Assembly: GCA_009668975.1 (NCBI GenBank)
Contig: SBEG01000018.1
Location: 1 to 64,000 of the forward strand
DNA length: 64,000 bases
Source of the DNA: Deltaproteobacteria bacterium
GTDB lineage: Bacteria; Desulfobacterota; Desulfuromonadia; Geobacterales; Geobacteraceae
Direction of reading: 5' to 3'
The notes beneath the pieces were generated by a model. The model searched no databases. It was not told the DNA's origin and saw only the letters and a list, made by a program, of their open reading frames with translations. The position numbers and the translations under genes are program-made. Shown piece after piece: positions 44,208 to 51,778 of the stretch. The stretch's first letter is position 1, and each line of letters begins with the position of its first letter.

Positions 44208-44311
44208 CGGCAATTACATATATCAATGGTAGGGGCTTGGCACGGCGTGCTTCACTCGATCGGACACGGCACGCCGTGCCCCTACATCAGGGTGGTGATG
44301 TATAATTGCCG
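44208..44311. repeat. Nested palindromic element between convergent genes
   Basis: About 104 bp with outer arms CGGCAATTA (44208-44216) and TAATTGCCG (44303-44311), then GTAGGGGC (44229-44236) with GCCCCTAC (44278-44285), and inner CACGGCGTGC (44241-44250) with GCACGCCGTG (44269-44278). The inner core is of the kind found in dispersed REP-like elements. It could fold into a long hairpin between the 3' ends of the c-di-GMP gene and bioA, and may act as a terminator, though no T tract is present. Confidence 0.65.
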
Positions 44312-44344
44312 AAGTAATAACTGAACCAAACCTATCGCTGTTCT

Positions 44345-45712
44345 TTAATCTCCGGTTACAACCCGGATTGCCTCGACGATCCCATCCATCAGACACTCAA
44401 GCTCTTCCATGGTTATGGAAAGGGGCGGGAATACCACGATGACGTTTCCGAGGGGGCGCAGGAAGATCCCGCGTTTCCGCGCCTCATTGCAGACCCTGAT
44501 GCCGAAGCGCTGTTCCCAGGGGTAGGGGGTTTTCAACCCCTTGTCAGAAACCAGTTCAATACCACCGATCATTCCCACCTGGCGGGTATCTCCCACATGC
44601 GACAGTTTCCTTATCTCCCGAAAACGCCCCTCAAGATAATCGATTTTCTCCGGCAGGTGATCCAGCAACCGGTCCTGCTCAAAGAGTTCCAGACTTGCCA
44701 GGGCAGCGGCACAGGCGATCGGGTTGCCGGTGAAGGTGTGCCCATGGAAAAAAGTCTTCAGCTCGCTGTAGTCTCCAAGGAACGCATCATAGATTTCCTG
44801 GGTGGCAAGGGTGGCGGCAAGCGGGAGATAGCCGGCAGTCAGTCCTTTCGATAATGCCATAAGATCCGGGGTAACACCCTCACGTTCACAGGCGAACAGA
44901 GCGCCTGATCTACCAAACCCGACGGCAACTTCATCGGCGATCATCAAAATATCATAGCGGTCACACAGCTCTCGCACTTTCTTGAGAAAACCAGCAGGTT
45001 GGGCCACCATACCGCCAGCACACTGCATCAACGGTTCAATAACCAGTCCGGCAGTCTCTTGCCCATGCGCTGCCATCAGGCGTTCCAGTTCCTGGAGACA
45101 GAATCGCTCACAGGTCTCGTCACCGGTCCCGCCTGACTCGCATCGGTAGCAGTAGGGAGAGGGGGCGAGTATCGTAGGAAAGAGAAGCGGCCGGAAAACC
45201 CCATGAAACAAGTCGATACCGCCAACGCTGACAGCGCCGATGGTGTCGCCATGATAAGCATTTTTAAAAGAAATGAACTTGGTCTTGGCCGCGGAGCTGC
45301 CGCCCCTGAGGCGCTGGTACTGGAAAGCCATCTTGATGGCGATTTCCACCGCTGTGGAACCATTATCAGAATAGAATACCTTCGTCAGTCCCGGTGGAGC
45401 TACCTCAATCAATCTTTTTGCCAGGATGGCCGATTGATCATTTGCCAACCCCAACAGAGTTGAATGCTCCAGCCTGTCAATCTGTTTCTTGAGGGCCTCA
45501 TTGATTTCCGCACGGCAATGGCCATGAACATTAGTCCAGATCGACGCAACTCCGTCAAGGTAACGATTCCCGTCCGTATCGATCAGATAGGAGCCTTCAC
45601 CCCGATCAATCACGATCGGTTCTTCAGTCTCCCAATCGCGCATCTGGGTAAAGGGGTGCCAGACATAGGACTTATCGTATTCGCGCAGTGTATGAGTGTC
45701 AGGAGATTTCAT
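44345..45712 (-). CDS. bioA: Adenosylmethionine-8-amino-7-oxononanoate aminotransferase
   Basis: PLP enzyme that makes 7,8-diaminopelargonate for biotin. From the ATG at 45712 (GGAGG site upstream) it is 455 residues; an upstream extension to 45760 falls inside bioD. Motifs include YVWHPFTQM at the N-terminus, the PLP lysine in LSKGLTAGYLPLAATLAT in parts, DEVAVGFGRSG, and HGHTFTGNPIACAAALA. It overlaps the end of bioD by 14 bp. Last gene of bioB-bioD-bioA. Confidence 0.95.
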   Translation of the reverse strand: MKSPDTHTLREYDKSYVWHPFTQMRDWETEEPIVIDRGEGSYLIDTDGNRYLDGVASIWTNVHGHCRAEINEALKKQIDRLEHSTLLGLANDQSAILAKRLIEVAPPGLTKVFYSDNGSTAVEIAIKMAFQYQRLRGGSSAAKTKFISFKNAYHGDTIGAVSVGGIDLFHGVFRPLLFPTILAPSPYCYRCESGGTGDETCERFCLQELERLMAAHGQETAGLVIEPLMQCAGGMVAQPAGFLKKVRELCDRYDILMIADEVAVGFGRSGALFACEREGVTPDLMALSKGLTAGYLPLAATLATQEIYDAFLGDYSELKTFFHGHTFTGNPIACAAALASLELFEQDRLLDHLPEKIDYLEGRFREIRKLSHVGDTRQVGMIGGIELVSDKGLKTPYPWEQRFGIRVCNEARKRGIFLRPLGNVIVVFPPLSITMEELECLMDGIVEAIRVVTGD

Positions 45713-46430
45713 GTGGTGCCTCCAGAGATAGTAGCTTTGTAAGAGTTGGCATTTCAGCACATTCCGACAGTAATTTCACCAGAGTCTTTTCATCAGTGCC
45801 GCTGCAACGAGGCAGAACCGCCAACACCGGTACTGCAGCAAATTCTGAGATCACACGCGCCGCATATTCTTCGGCCTGATCCGGTTGTTCGGGTTGACCG
45901 TTAATTACGACTCCCAAGACCTCAATCCCACGCGACCGTGCGCATTCACAGGTCATGAGAGTGTGATTGACAGTACCGAGGTTTGGACGTGCCACGATCA
46001 ACAAGGGCAGGGAAAGGGCGTTGACAAGATCGGCGACCAGGAAATCCTTTGCCAGAGGAACCAGAAGACCACCGGCTCCTTCAACAATGACAAAATCGTG
46101 AGTTGTTGAAAGGCGTTCGAACGCTGCATGTATCGATTTGAGCTGTATGACAACACCTTCGCGGGCAGCAGACTCTGAGGGAGCGAGCGGTTCGCGAAGG
46201 AGGTATGGAGCAATATCACTGTCCGGAGCAGTGCATGCAGAAGCCCAACGGAGAAGTTCAGCATCCTCGGAAACAAGCCTGCCATTAACAAGAACCGCGC
46301 CGCTGGTAACCGGCTTCAGGACCGCCACCCGAAATCCTGCTTTTTGCAGAGAAAGGGCAAAAGCCGCTGCCACGATCGTCTTACCGACTCCGGTGTCGGT
46401 GCCACTGACAAAAATTCCTTTTGCGCGCAT
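45699..46430 (-). CDS. bioD: Dethiobiotin synthetase
   Basis: ATP-dependent carboxylation that closes the ureido ring of dethiobiotin. From the ATG at 46430 it is 243 residues, with the P-loop FVSGTDTGVGKT at the N-terminus and EGAGGLLVPL in the middle. Upstream in-frame ATGs at 46454/46451 overlap the bioB stop (ATGA) and could also initiate; 46430 has GGGAGGG about a dozen bases upstream and gives the normal N-terminus. Overlaps bioA downstream. Confidence 0.94.
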   Translation of the reverse strand: MRAKGIFVSGTDTGVGKTIVAAAFALSLQKAGFRVAVLKPVTSGAVLVNGRLVSEDAELLRWASACTAPDSDIAPYLLREPLAPSESAAREGVVIQLKSIHAAFERLSTTHDFVIVEGAGGLLVPLAKDFLVADLVNALSLPLLIVARPNLGTVNHTLMTCECARSRGIEVLGVVINGQPEQPDQAEEYAARVISEFAAVPVLAVLPRCSGTDEKTLVKLLSECAEMPTLTKLLSLEAPHEIS

Positions 46431-46450
46431 GGACCCGGCATTCCCTCCCA

Positions 46451-47446
46451 TCATTTCCCACATCCCTTCTGAACAATTGTAAGTCCTAGATCTTTCAGCA
46501 TTTGCAGGTCCTGCTGCTCATCACGACCGGTTGTGGTCAGATAGTTGCCGATCATGGTACCGTTAGCCCCGGCAAAGAACATCCATGACTGTAGATCGCG
46601 CAGATTTTTTTCGCGGCCGCCGCAGACGGAAATTCTCTTTGTCGGCAGGATCAGTCGATAAAGTGCAATGATATGCAGACATTCCAATGGAGTCAGATAA
46701 TCGGCATCTGCAAGCCGGGTCCCGGGTATCGGATTGAGGAAATTTATCGGTACCGAGTCAACCTCAAGTTCCCGTAAAGTCAAGGCCAGTTCCACCCGTT
46801 GCGCCATGGTTTCGCCCATGCCGAAAATCCCCCCGCAACAAACCTTCATCCCTGCAAACCGCGCATTGCGGATGGTCTGGATGTCATCCTCATAGTCATG
46901 GGTGGTACAAATTGAGGGAAAGAAAGAGCGTGCCGTTTCCAGATTGTGGTGATAGGTCACCGCACCGGCCGACTTGAGGCGAACTGCCGTTTCGAGGTCA
47001 ATGATGCCAAGGGAGCAGGAGGGTTCGATGCTATTTTCATTTCTGATCGAACGAAGAACGGCACAGATTCTTTCAAGCTCTTCACCCGGGCCAATGCTTG
47101 TTCCGCTGGTTACGATGCCAAAGCAGCCTGACCCCTTTTGCTCAGCATCGCGAGCTGCTGTCGTAATTGCCTCTTCTGACACTAAGGAAAATACCGGAGC
47201 ATCAGTAACATGATGTACCGACTGAGCACAAAAGGCGCAATTCTCGCCACATCGTCCTGATTTGGCATTGATGATTGAACAAAGGTGAACCTGGTTACCG
47301 ACAAAATGCTCTTTGATCCTGTTTGCTTCGGCAAATAGGGAAGGAAGGTCTTTTGTGTCTGTTCGGGCAAGTGCCAACGCCTCTTCCTCGGTGAGCAACC
47401 CACCATCAATTATATGTTCAGCCAACCCTTTTATCTGTCTGTTCAT
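46451..47446 (-). CDS. bioB: Biotin synthase
   Basis: Radical-SAM enzyme that inserts sulphur into dethiobiotin. From the ATG at 47446 (GGAGGA site) it is 331 residues. The SAM-binding cluster cysteines are Cys66, Cys70 and Cys73 in CGENCAFCAQS. YHHNLETARSFFP, GGIFGMGE and PTKRISVCGGRE mark the rest, including the Arg of the second cluster site. The extension back to 47473 has no ribosome site. A probable BirA operator lies upstream at 47487-47518. Confidence 0.97.
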   Translation of the reverse strand: MNRQIKGLAEHIIDGGLLTEEEALALARTDTKDLPSLFAEANRIKEHFVGNQVHLCSIINAKSGRCGENCAFCAQSVHHVTDAPVFSLVSEEAITTAARDAEQKGSGCFGIVTSGTSIGPGEELERICAVLRSIRNENSIEPSCSLGIIDLETAVRLKSAGAVTYHHNLETARSFFPSICTTHDYEDDIQTIRNARFAGMKVCCGGIFGMGETMAQRVELALTLRELEVDSVPINFLNPIPGTRLADADYLTPLECLHIIALYRLILPTKRISVCGGREKNLRDLQSWMFFAGANGTMIGNYLTTTGRDEQQDLQMLKDLGLTIVQKGCGK

Positions 47447-47486
47447 GATTTCCTCCATAATCTCAGGTAACACAGGAAAACAATAG

Positions 47487-47518
47487 TTGTCAACTTCACA
47501 GTTAATCCAAGTTGACCA
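47487..47518 (-). promoter_or_regulatory. Probable BirA operator of the bio genes
   Basis: Inverted repeat TTGTCAACTT (47487-47496) and AAGTTGACCA (47509-47518), 9 of 10 positions complementary. This fits the known BirA pattern TTGTnAAC(C)-N14-16-(G)GTTnACAA. It lies about 40-70 bp upstream of the bioB start, where BirA-biotin would repress. Confidence 0.65.
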
Positions 47519-47522
47519 TCAA

Positions 47523-47560
47523 AGAAAAAAAAGCAGAGATAACGTGTTGTCTATCTCTGC
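47523..47560 (-). terminator. Intrinsic terminator after hisG
   Basis: On the minus strand, a 9-bp stem GCAGAGATA (47552-47560) with TATCTCTGC (47533-47541), a ten-base loop, and a T tract (T for A at 47525-47532). It separates hisI-hisG from the bio operon. Confidence 0.85.
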
Positions 47561-47593
47561 CGGTTCAATTTGGAAAAGGAATTTCCTGAATGA

Positions 47594-48469
47594 TTATATT
47601 ATCTTGTTAAGAGGATACTCGATGATACCTTCAGCTCCAACCTTCAAAAGCACAGGGATGATTTCGCGTACTTGCTTTTCATGGAGAATACTTTCGATGG
47701 AAACCCAGTCCGTATTATAGAGATTGGATACGGTAGGGAAGTTGAGGCTGGGAAGTATCTTGATAATCTCCTCCAGCTTTTCTTTCGGGGCGTTCAATTT
47801 GAGACCAACCATGTTCTCGGCTTTAAGTGCCGATTGAAGAAGCGTTGCAATCTGCTCAATTTTTTCACGCTTCCAAGGATTTGCCCATGCCTGCTTATTG
47901 GCAATGATAACCGGATTCGAAGTCATGAGCGTTTCCACAATCCTCAAACCATTAGCGCGAATCGTGGAACCGGTCTCGGTAACTTCGACAATTGCATCAC
48001 AGAGCCCTTCTACTACCTTTGCCTCGGTGGCACCCCAGGAAAATTCCACGCTGACAGGAACGTTGCGTTCAGCAAAATATCGCTTGGTAAAACCAACCAG
48101 TTCCGTGGAGATCGTTTTACCTTTCAAGTCTTCCGCGCATTTGACCGGGGAATCCTGGTTAACGACAAGTACCCATTGCGCAGGACGGCGAGAAACCTTC
48201 GAGTAGATGAGGTCACAGACGGTAACCACATCGGAATCATTTTCCATGACCCAGTCCCTGCCGGCGATACCTACATCGATAGTACCCTTTTCCACATACA
48301 TGCTCATTTCCTGGGTACGGATGAGATTGCATTTCATCTCATCATCATCGATGGAAGGAAAATAGCTGCGTGAAGAAAGTGCAATATTCCAACCGGCCTT
48401 ACGGAACAATTCGACTGTCGCTGTTTCGAGACTGCCCTTGGGGATACCGAATTTAAGTAGGTTACTCAT
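47594..48469 (-). CDS. hisG: ATP phosphoribosyltransferase, long form
   Basis: First step of histidine synthesis, joining PRPP and ATP. From the ATG at 48469 it is 291 residues, the long HisG class with a C-terminal ACT-like regulatory domain, so no HisZ partner should be needed. Visible: [11 protein letters not shown] at the N-terminus, the [10 protein letters not shown] region and [15 protein letters not shown] (PRPP loop). Its start overlaps the hisI stop by four bases. Upstream extension to 48520 falls in hisI. Confidence 0.95.
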   Translation of the reverse strand: MSNLLKFGIPKGSLETATVELFRKAGWNIALSSRSYFPSIDDDEMKCNLIRTQEMSMYVEKGTIDVGIAGRDWVMENDSDVVTVCDLIYSKVSRRPAQWVLVVNQDSPVKCAEDLKGKTISTELVGFTKRYFAERNVPVSVEFSWGATEAKVVEGLCDAIVEVTETGSTIRANGLRIVETLMTSNPVIIANKQAWANPWKREKIEQIATLLQSALKAENMVGLKLNAPKEKLEEIIKILPSLNFPTVSNLYNTDWVSIESILHEKQVREIIPVLLKVGAEGIIEYPLNKII

Positions 48470-48843
48470 TTCTTGTACACCTCGTCGGGGTTGAAGAGCG
48501 GATTTGAGTGTTCTACCCACTGATCATCTTCTCGCTTCACATAGAAACAGCTGCGATTTCCGGTGTGACAAGCGGCTCCGCCATGCTGCTTGACTTTAAT
48601 AAGCACCGAGTCGGCATCACAGTCGGTATAGACTTCGATTACGTCCTGAACATTCCCGGATTGCTCACCTTTCATCCAATACTTGTTTCTGCTGCGGCTG
48701 AAAAACCAGGTCTTGCCCGTTTCCAGGGTCAGATTCAGGGTTTTCTCATCCATATAGGCAAGCATAAGTACTTCTCCGGTTTCATGGTCCTGAATGATGG
48801 CGGGTATCAGGCCGCCCATTTTTTCAAAATCGAGCGTGATCAT
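48466..48843 (-). CDS. hisI: Phosphoribosyl-AMP cyclohydrolase
   Basis: Opens the adenine ring of PR-AMP in histidine synthesis. From the ATG at 48843 it is 125 residues, a monofunctional HisI without the HisE pyrophosphohydrolase. Motifs: [31 protein letters not shown] in parts, and the metal-site cysteines in [11 protein letters not shown] and [13 protein letters not shown]. An ATG five codons upstream (48858) is possible. Coupled to hisG by ATGA overlap. Confidence 0.94.
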   Translation of the reverse strand: MITLDFEKMGGLIPAIIQDHETGEVLMLAYMDEKTLNLTLETGKTWFFSRSRNKYWMKGEQSGNVQDVIEVYTDCDADSVLIKVKQHGGAACHTGNRSCFYVKREDDQWVEHSNPLFNPDEVYKK

Positions 48844-48889
48844 TGAATAACCTTTCATAATAGTGAAATTTCAACAGAAAGAGCTTTTC

Positions 48890-48919
48890 TTCATACACCG
48901 TCAGGCAGTTCTCTGTCAA
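48890..48919 (-). promoter_or_regulatory. Probable sigma-70 promoter of hisI-hisG
   Basis: On the minus strand, -35 TTGACA (48914-48919), spacer 18 bp, -10 TATGAA (48890-48895), about 45 bp before the hisI ATG. Confidence 0.5.
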
Positions 48920-49190
48920 TCCCTGGCTTGCCGGAGAAAGCAAGAAAAGTGTCTGCAGTTGCAGGAAATCGCGACAACACTTTAAACCCCAGGCAATGTA
49001 ATCCGTCAAGATTGTCCTCCGAACAGATGAAAATTTGAATGACACAGGCATTATTTGATTGATGCGGTATGCAGTCTCCGGATGCTCGAAATCGACTTGT
49101 TAGATTTACATCTTTCAGGTAGCTATTAAACAGCTTACAATCTTGATTCAAGTGCCGGGCGAATATTCTTCTCTAAGAATCAGGCTTTTT

Positions 49191-49222
49191 ACGTAATAGA
49201 TTTCCAGTAGAATCTGTTACGT
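49191..49222. repeat. Inverted repeat in the hisI-rimP gap
   Basis: ACGTAATAGATT (49191-49202) and AATCTGTTACGT (49211-49222) pair at 11 of 12 positions across an 8-nt loop. It lies about 40 bp before the rimP promoter -35 element. It could be an operator or a hairpin; no T tract follows. Confidence 0.5.
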
Positions 49223-49260
49223 AGTACCGGAAAATAGTTGATAAAATACGAAAAAAACAC

Positions 49261-49290
49261 TTGCTTTTAGCGCATGTCACATGGTAGAAA
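49261..49290 (+). promoter_or_regulatory. Probable promoter of the rimP-nusA-infB operon
   Basis: -35 TTGCTT (49261-49266), spacer 18 bp, -10 TAGAAA (49285-49290). Transcription would begin near 49297, giving a leader of about 68 nt that contains an intrinsic terminator. Confidence 0.45.
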
Positions 49291-49314
49291 AGAAACACAA
49301 TTAAATGTTCACTT

Positions 49315-49350
49315 AAAAAGTGAGCTACTTCAGCTCGCTTTTTTTGTTTT
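49315..49350 (+). terminator. Promoter-proximal terminator/attenuator in the rimP leader
   Basis: A 12-bp stem AAAAAGTGAGCT / AGCTCGCTTTTT (one G-U pair) with a five-base loop ACTTC and a T-rich tail, ending 15 bp before the rimP ATG. With the promoter at 49261-49290, a transcript must read through it to reach rimP-nusA-infB. Confidence 0.75.
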
Positions 49351-49364
49351 TAGCAGGTTGAATA

Positions 49365-49844
49365 ATGATGCAAGGTAACGTAGTTGATAAAATTGAAGGC
49401 ATGTTAGTCCCGCTGGTCGCATCACTGGGTCTTGAACTGGTAGAGATCGAGTACAAAAGCGAAAGCCGGCAGATGATCCTTCGAATCTTTATAGATAGAG
49501 AAGGTGGCGTAACACTTGACGACTGCGCCGCGGTCAGCAAGGAGTTCTCAGCGTTGCTGGATGTGGAAGATGTCATTCCGGGTAAATTTACCCTCGAAGT
49601 ATCTTCCCCGGGCCTGAACCGACCGCTTAAATCCCTGACCGACTATGACCGGTATACCGGCAAACTGGTTAAGATCAAGACGTTTGCCGCCCTTGCCGAC
49701 GATTCCGGCAAGCTCCGCAAAACATTTCTTGGGAAACTTCTTGGCCTGGATGGTGACGTGATCAACCTAAAGCTTCAGGAAGGTCCGTCTGCGTCTATTC
49801 CTTTTTCCGCGGTGGCAAAAGCAAACCTTGAGTTTGAGATGTAA
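49365..49844 (+). CDS. rimP: Ribosome maturation factor RimP
   Basis: Cytoplasmic factor for 30S subunit assembly. It is 159 residues; an N-terminal alpha/beta domain with GLELVEIEYKSESR and LRIFIDREGGVTLDDC in parts, the FTLEVSSPGLNRPL motif, and a C-terminal SH3-like domain. There are two adjacent Met codons at the start. It opens the rimP-nusA-ylxR-infB-rbfA series in the standard order. Confidence 0.95.
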   Translation: MMQGNVVDKIEGMLVPLVASLGLELVEIEYKSESRQMILRIFIDREGGVTLDDCAAVSKEFSALLDVEDVIPGKFTLEVSSPGLNRPLKSLTDYDRYTGKLVKIKTFAALADDSGKLRKTFLGKLLGLDGDVINLKLQEGPSASIPFSAVAKANLEFEM

Positions 49845-49942
49845 ATACATTTCTTGCATGAACTCGGCGGCGTCCGGCAAACAATTGCCGGTGGTCAGAG
49901 TAATGAATAACATATCACATATACATTTGAGGAGATTCGGAA

Positions 49943-51166
49943 GTGGAAACTACCTTTAACCTTAAGAATACAATAGATTCGATCGTTAAGGAAAAGGGCA
50001 TTGACAAGCAGGTTGTCCTCGAAGCCCTCGAGCAGGCAGTGCTTTCCGCGGCCAATAAGAAATACCGCAACACACGTGACCTGGAAGCCCATTTCAATGA
50101 AGAAGTCGGGGAAGTTGAACTCTTCGAGTTCGTAACAGTTGTCGATGAAGTTGTTGACTCCTACAAAGAGATTGATCTCGAAGAAGCGCGCGAGGTGGAT
50201 CCTGATGTGGAAATCGGCGACTCGCTCGGCATGAAAATGGATGCCAGTGATTTTACCCGGATTGCCGCACAGACGGCAAAACAGGTAATAATTCAAAAAG
50301 TGCGTGAAGCGGAACGCGAAACGATTTACAATGAGTTCATCAGCCGCAAAGGCGAGTTAATCAATGGTATTGTCCGCCGTTACGAAAAAGGTGACCTGAT
50401 CGTTGATCTCGGCCGCGCCGAGGCGGTTCTGCCCCATACGGAACAGGCACCACGTGAAGTGTACCGCCAAGGGGACAGAATCAAGGCGTTGATCACAAAG
50501 ATCGAAATGACCGGAAAAGGTCCTCAGATTATCCTTTCCAGAACCAATCCTTTAGTGCTGGCAGAATTGTTTGCAGCGGAAGTTCCCGAGATCGCTGAAG
50601 GTGTCGTGGAAATAAAAGGAGTTGTCAGGGAAACCGGCAGCCGCTCGAAGATAGCAGTCTATTCGCACGATAATAACGTTGACCCGGTTGGGGCCTGCGT
50701 CGGAATGCGCGGTGCCCGTGTGCAGAATGTTGTTTCAGAGCTCCGCGGCGAAAAAATCGACATTATTCCCTGGTCCGAAGATATTGCCCGCTTTGCCTGC
50801 AATGCGTTGGCGCCGGCAGTTGTTTCCAAAATCTATATCGTCGAAGAAACTAAGTCCATGGAAATTATTGTTGCGGACGACCAGCTTTCCCTGGCTATTG
50901 GCAAAAGAGGCCAGAATGTTCGCCTGGCAGCTCGCCTGACCGGCTGGAAGATCGATATCAAGAGTGAAACCCGCGCTGCCGAGGCTGAAATGCTGGAGTA
51001 CGCCTCTTTTGACGGCTCCGAAGACGAAATCAAGACCGAGGATGCGGCAGTTGCTAAAGAAACAGCAGCCGAGGGACAGGAACAAGCCGGCGCGGCGACA
51101 GATATTCCAGTAGAAGAGACTCCTGAGGAATCTTCTGAGGGTACGGCTGGAGAGCAGGAAGAGTAA
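49943..51166 (+). CDS. nusA: Transcription termination/antitermination factor NusA
   Basis: Binds RNA polymerase and modulates pausing, termination and antitermination. It is 407 residues from a GTG start with GAGGAG upstream. Order: N-terminal polymerase-binding domain (1-125), S1 (about 135-200, ELINGIVRRYEKGDLIVDLG in parts), KH1 (DPVGACVGMRGARVQ) and KH2 (LAIGKRGQNVRLAARLTGW in parts), then a short acidic tail of about 50 residues rich in Glu and Ala in place of the AR repeats found in Escherichia coli. Confidence 0.96.
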   Translation: METTFNLKNTIDSIVKEKGIDKQVVLEALEQAVLSAANKKYRNTRDLEAHFNEEVGEVELFEFVTVVDEVVDSYKEIDLEEAREVDPDVEIGDSLGMKMDASDFTRIAAQTAKQVIIQKVREAERETIYNEFISRKGELINGIVRRYEKGDLIVDLGRAEAVLPHTEQAPREVYRQGDRIKALITKIEMTGKGPQIILSRTNPLVLAELFAAEVPEIAEGVVEIKGVVRETGSRSKIAVYSHDNNVDPVGACVGMRGARVQNVVSELRGEKIDIIPWSEDIARFACNALAPAVVSKIYIVEETKSMEIIVADDQLSLAIGKRGQNVRLAARLTGWKIDIKSETRAAEAEMLEYASFDGSEDEIKTEDAAVAKETAAEGQEQAGAATDIPVEETPEESSEGTAGEQEE

Positions 51167-51169
51167 TCT

Positions 51170-51778
51170 ATGCCCAAGGAAGAACCCAAAAGGACATGCA
51201 TTGGTTGTCGAGTATCCTTGGAAAAATCGAAATTGTTACGCTTTGTCCTTGCGCCGGATGGAACCGTAGTCCCTGATTTAATGAACAAACTTCCTGGTCG
51301 TGGTGCTTATACGTGCATGAATGCTTCGTGCATTTCCAAAGCCTGTGAAAGGAACCAGTTCTCCCGAGCATTCAAATCTCAGGTTCCGGCTTCCGACCCA
51401 AAAGAATTACAGGCATGGGTCATTCGTTCTATGGAGGAGAGGATTGCTTCCTATCTTGCGCTTGCGAACAAAGCCGGGAAGGTAATCTCCGGCAGCGACC
51501 TCGTCGCGGACATGCTGAGAAGAAACACACCCGTCAAAAAGCTTATCTTGCTTGCCGCGGACATTTCCGAAGATATTGGAAACAAGCTGCGAGCGTTGGC
51601 TGACCTTCACGGAGTAGAACATGCAACACTTTTCACCAAGGATTATTTTGGTGAGTTACTGGGAAAAGGACTCAGAAGTGTTGTTGCCGTGCAAAGCGAC
51701 GGATTTGTAAATACGATGAACACTGAAATTGACAGATACAGGAACTTCTTGAGAGGGGAGGGATGTACATATGAATAA
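51170..51778 (+). CDS. YlxR (DUF448)-L7Ae/YlxQ-like RNA-binding fusion
   Basis: 202 residues joining two small RNA-associated proteins that are separate genes (ylxR and ylxQ) in Bacillus. Residues 1-85 are YlxR with [18 protein letters not shown] and PGRGAYTC...C; residues 95-195 are an L7Ae/L30e-type fold with [17 protein letters not shown] in parts and [11 protein letters not shown]. It lies three bases after nusA and overlaps infB by eight, the canonical location for these genes. Confidence 0.9.
   Translation: MPKEEPKRTCIGCRVSLEKSKLLRFVLAPDGTVVPDLMNKLPGRGAYTCMNASCISKACERNQFSRAFKSQVPASDPKELQAWVIRSMEERIASYLALANKAGKVISGSDLVADMLRRNTPVKKLILLAADISEDIGNKLRALADLHGVEHATLFTKDYFGELLGKGLRSVVAVQSDGFVNTMNTEIDRYRNFLRGEGCTYE

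Larger units (their letters stand above)
48844..49364. other. Divergent intergenic region between hisI and rimP
   Basis: 521 bp with no gene that I can support. It holds probable promoters in both directions (48890-48919 minus; 49261-49290 plus), an 11-of-12 bp inverted repeat at 49191-49222 and the rimP leader terminator at 49315-49350. A second minus-strand promoter-like pair, TTGACG (49004-49009) and TTTAAA (48981-48986) with a 17-bp spacer, is weaker. Confidence 0.6.

Noticed and set aside
48860..49260. Possible tRNA or small RNA gene in the hisI-rimP gap (metY lies here in Escherichia coli)
   Set aside because: No cloverleaf-like pairing or CCA-ended sequence could be found by eye.
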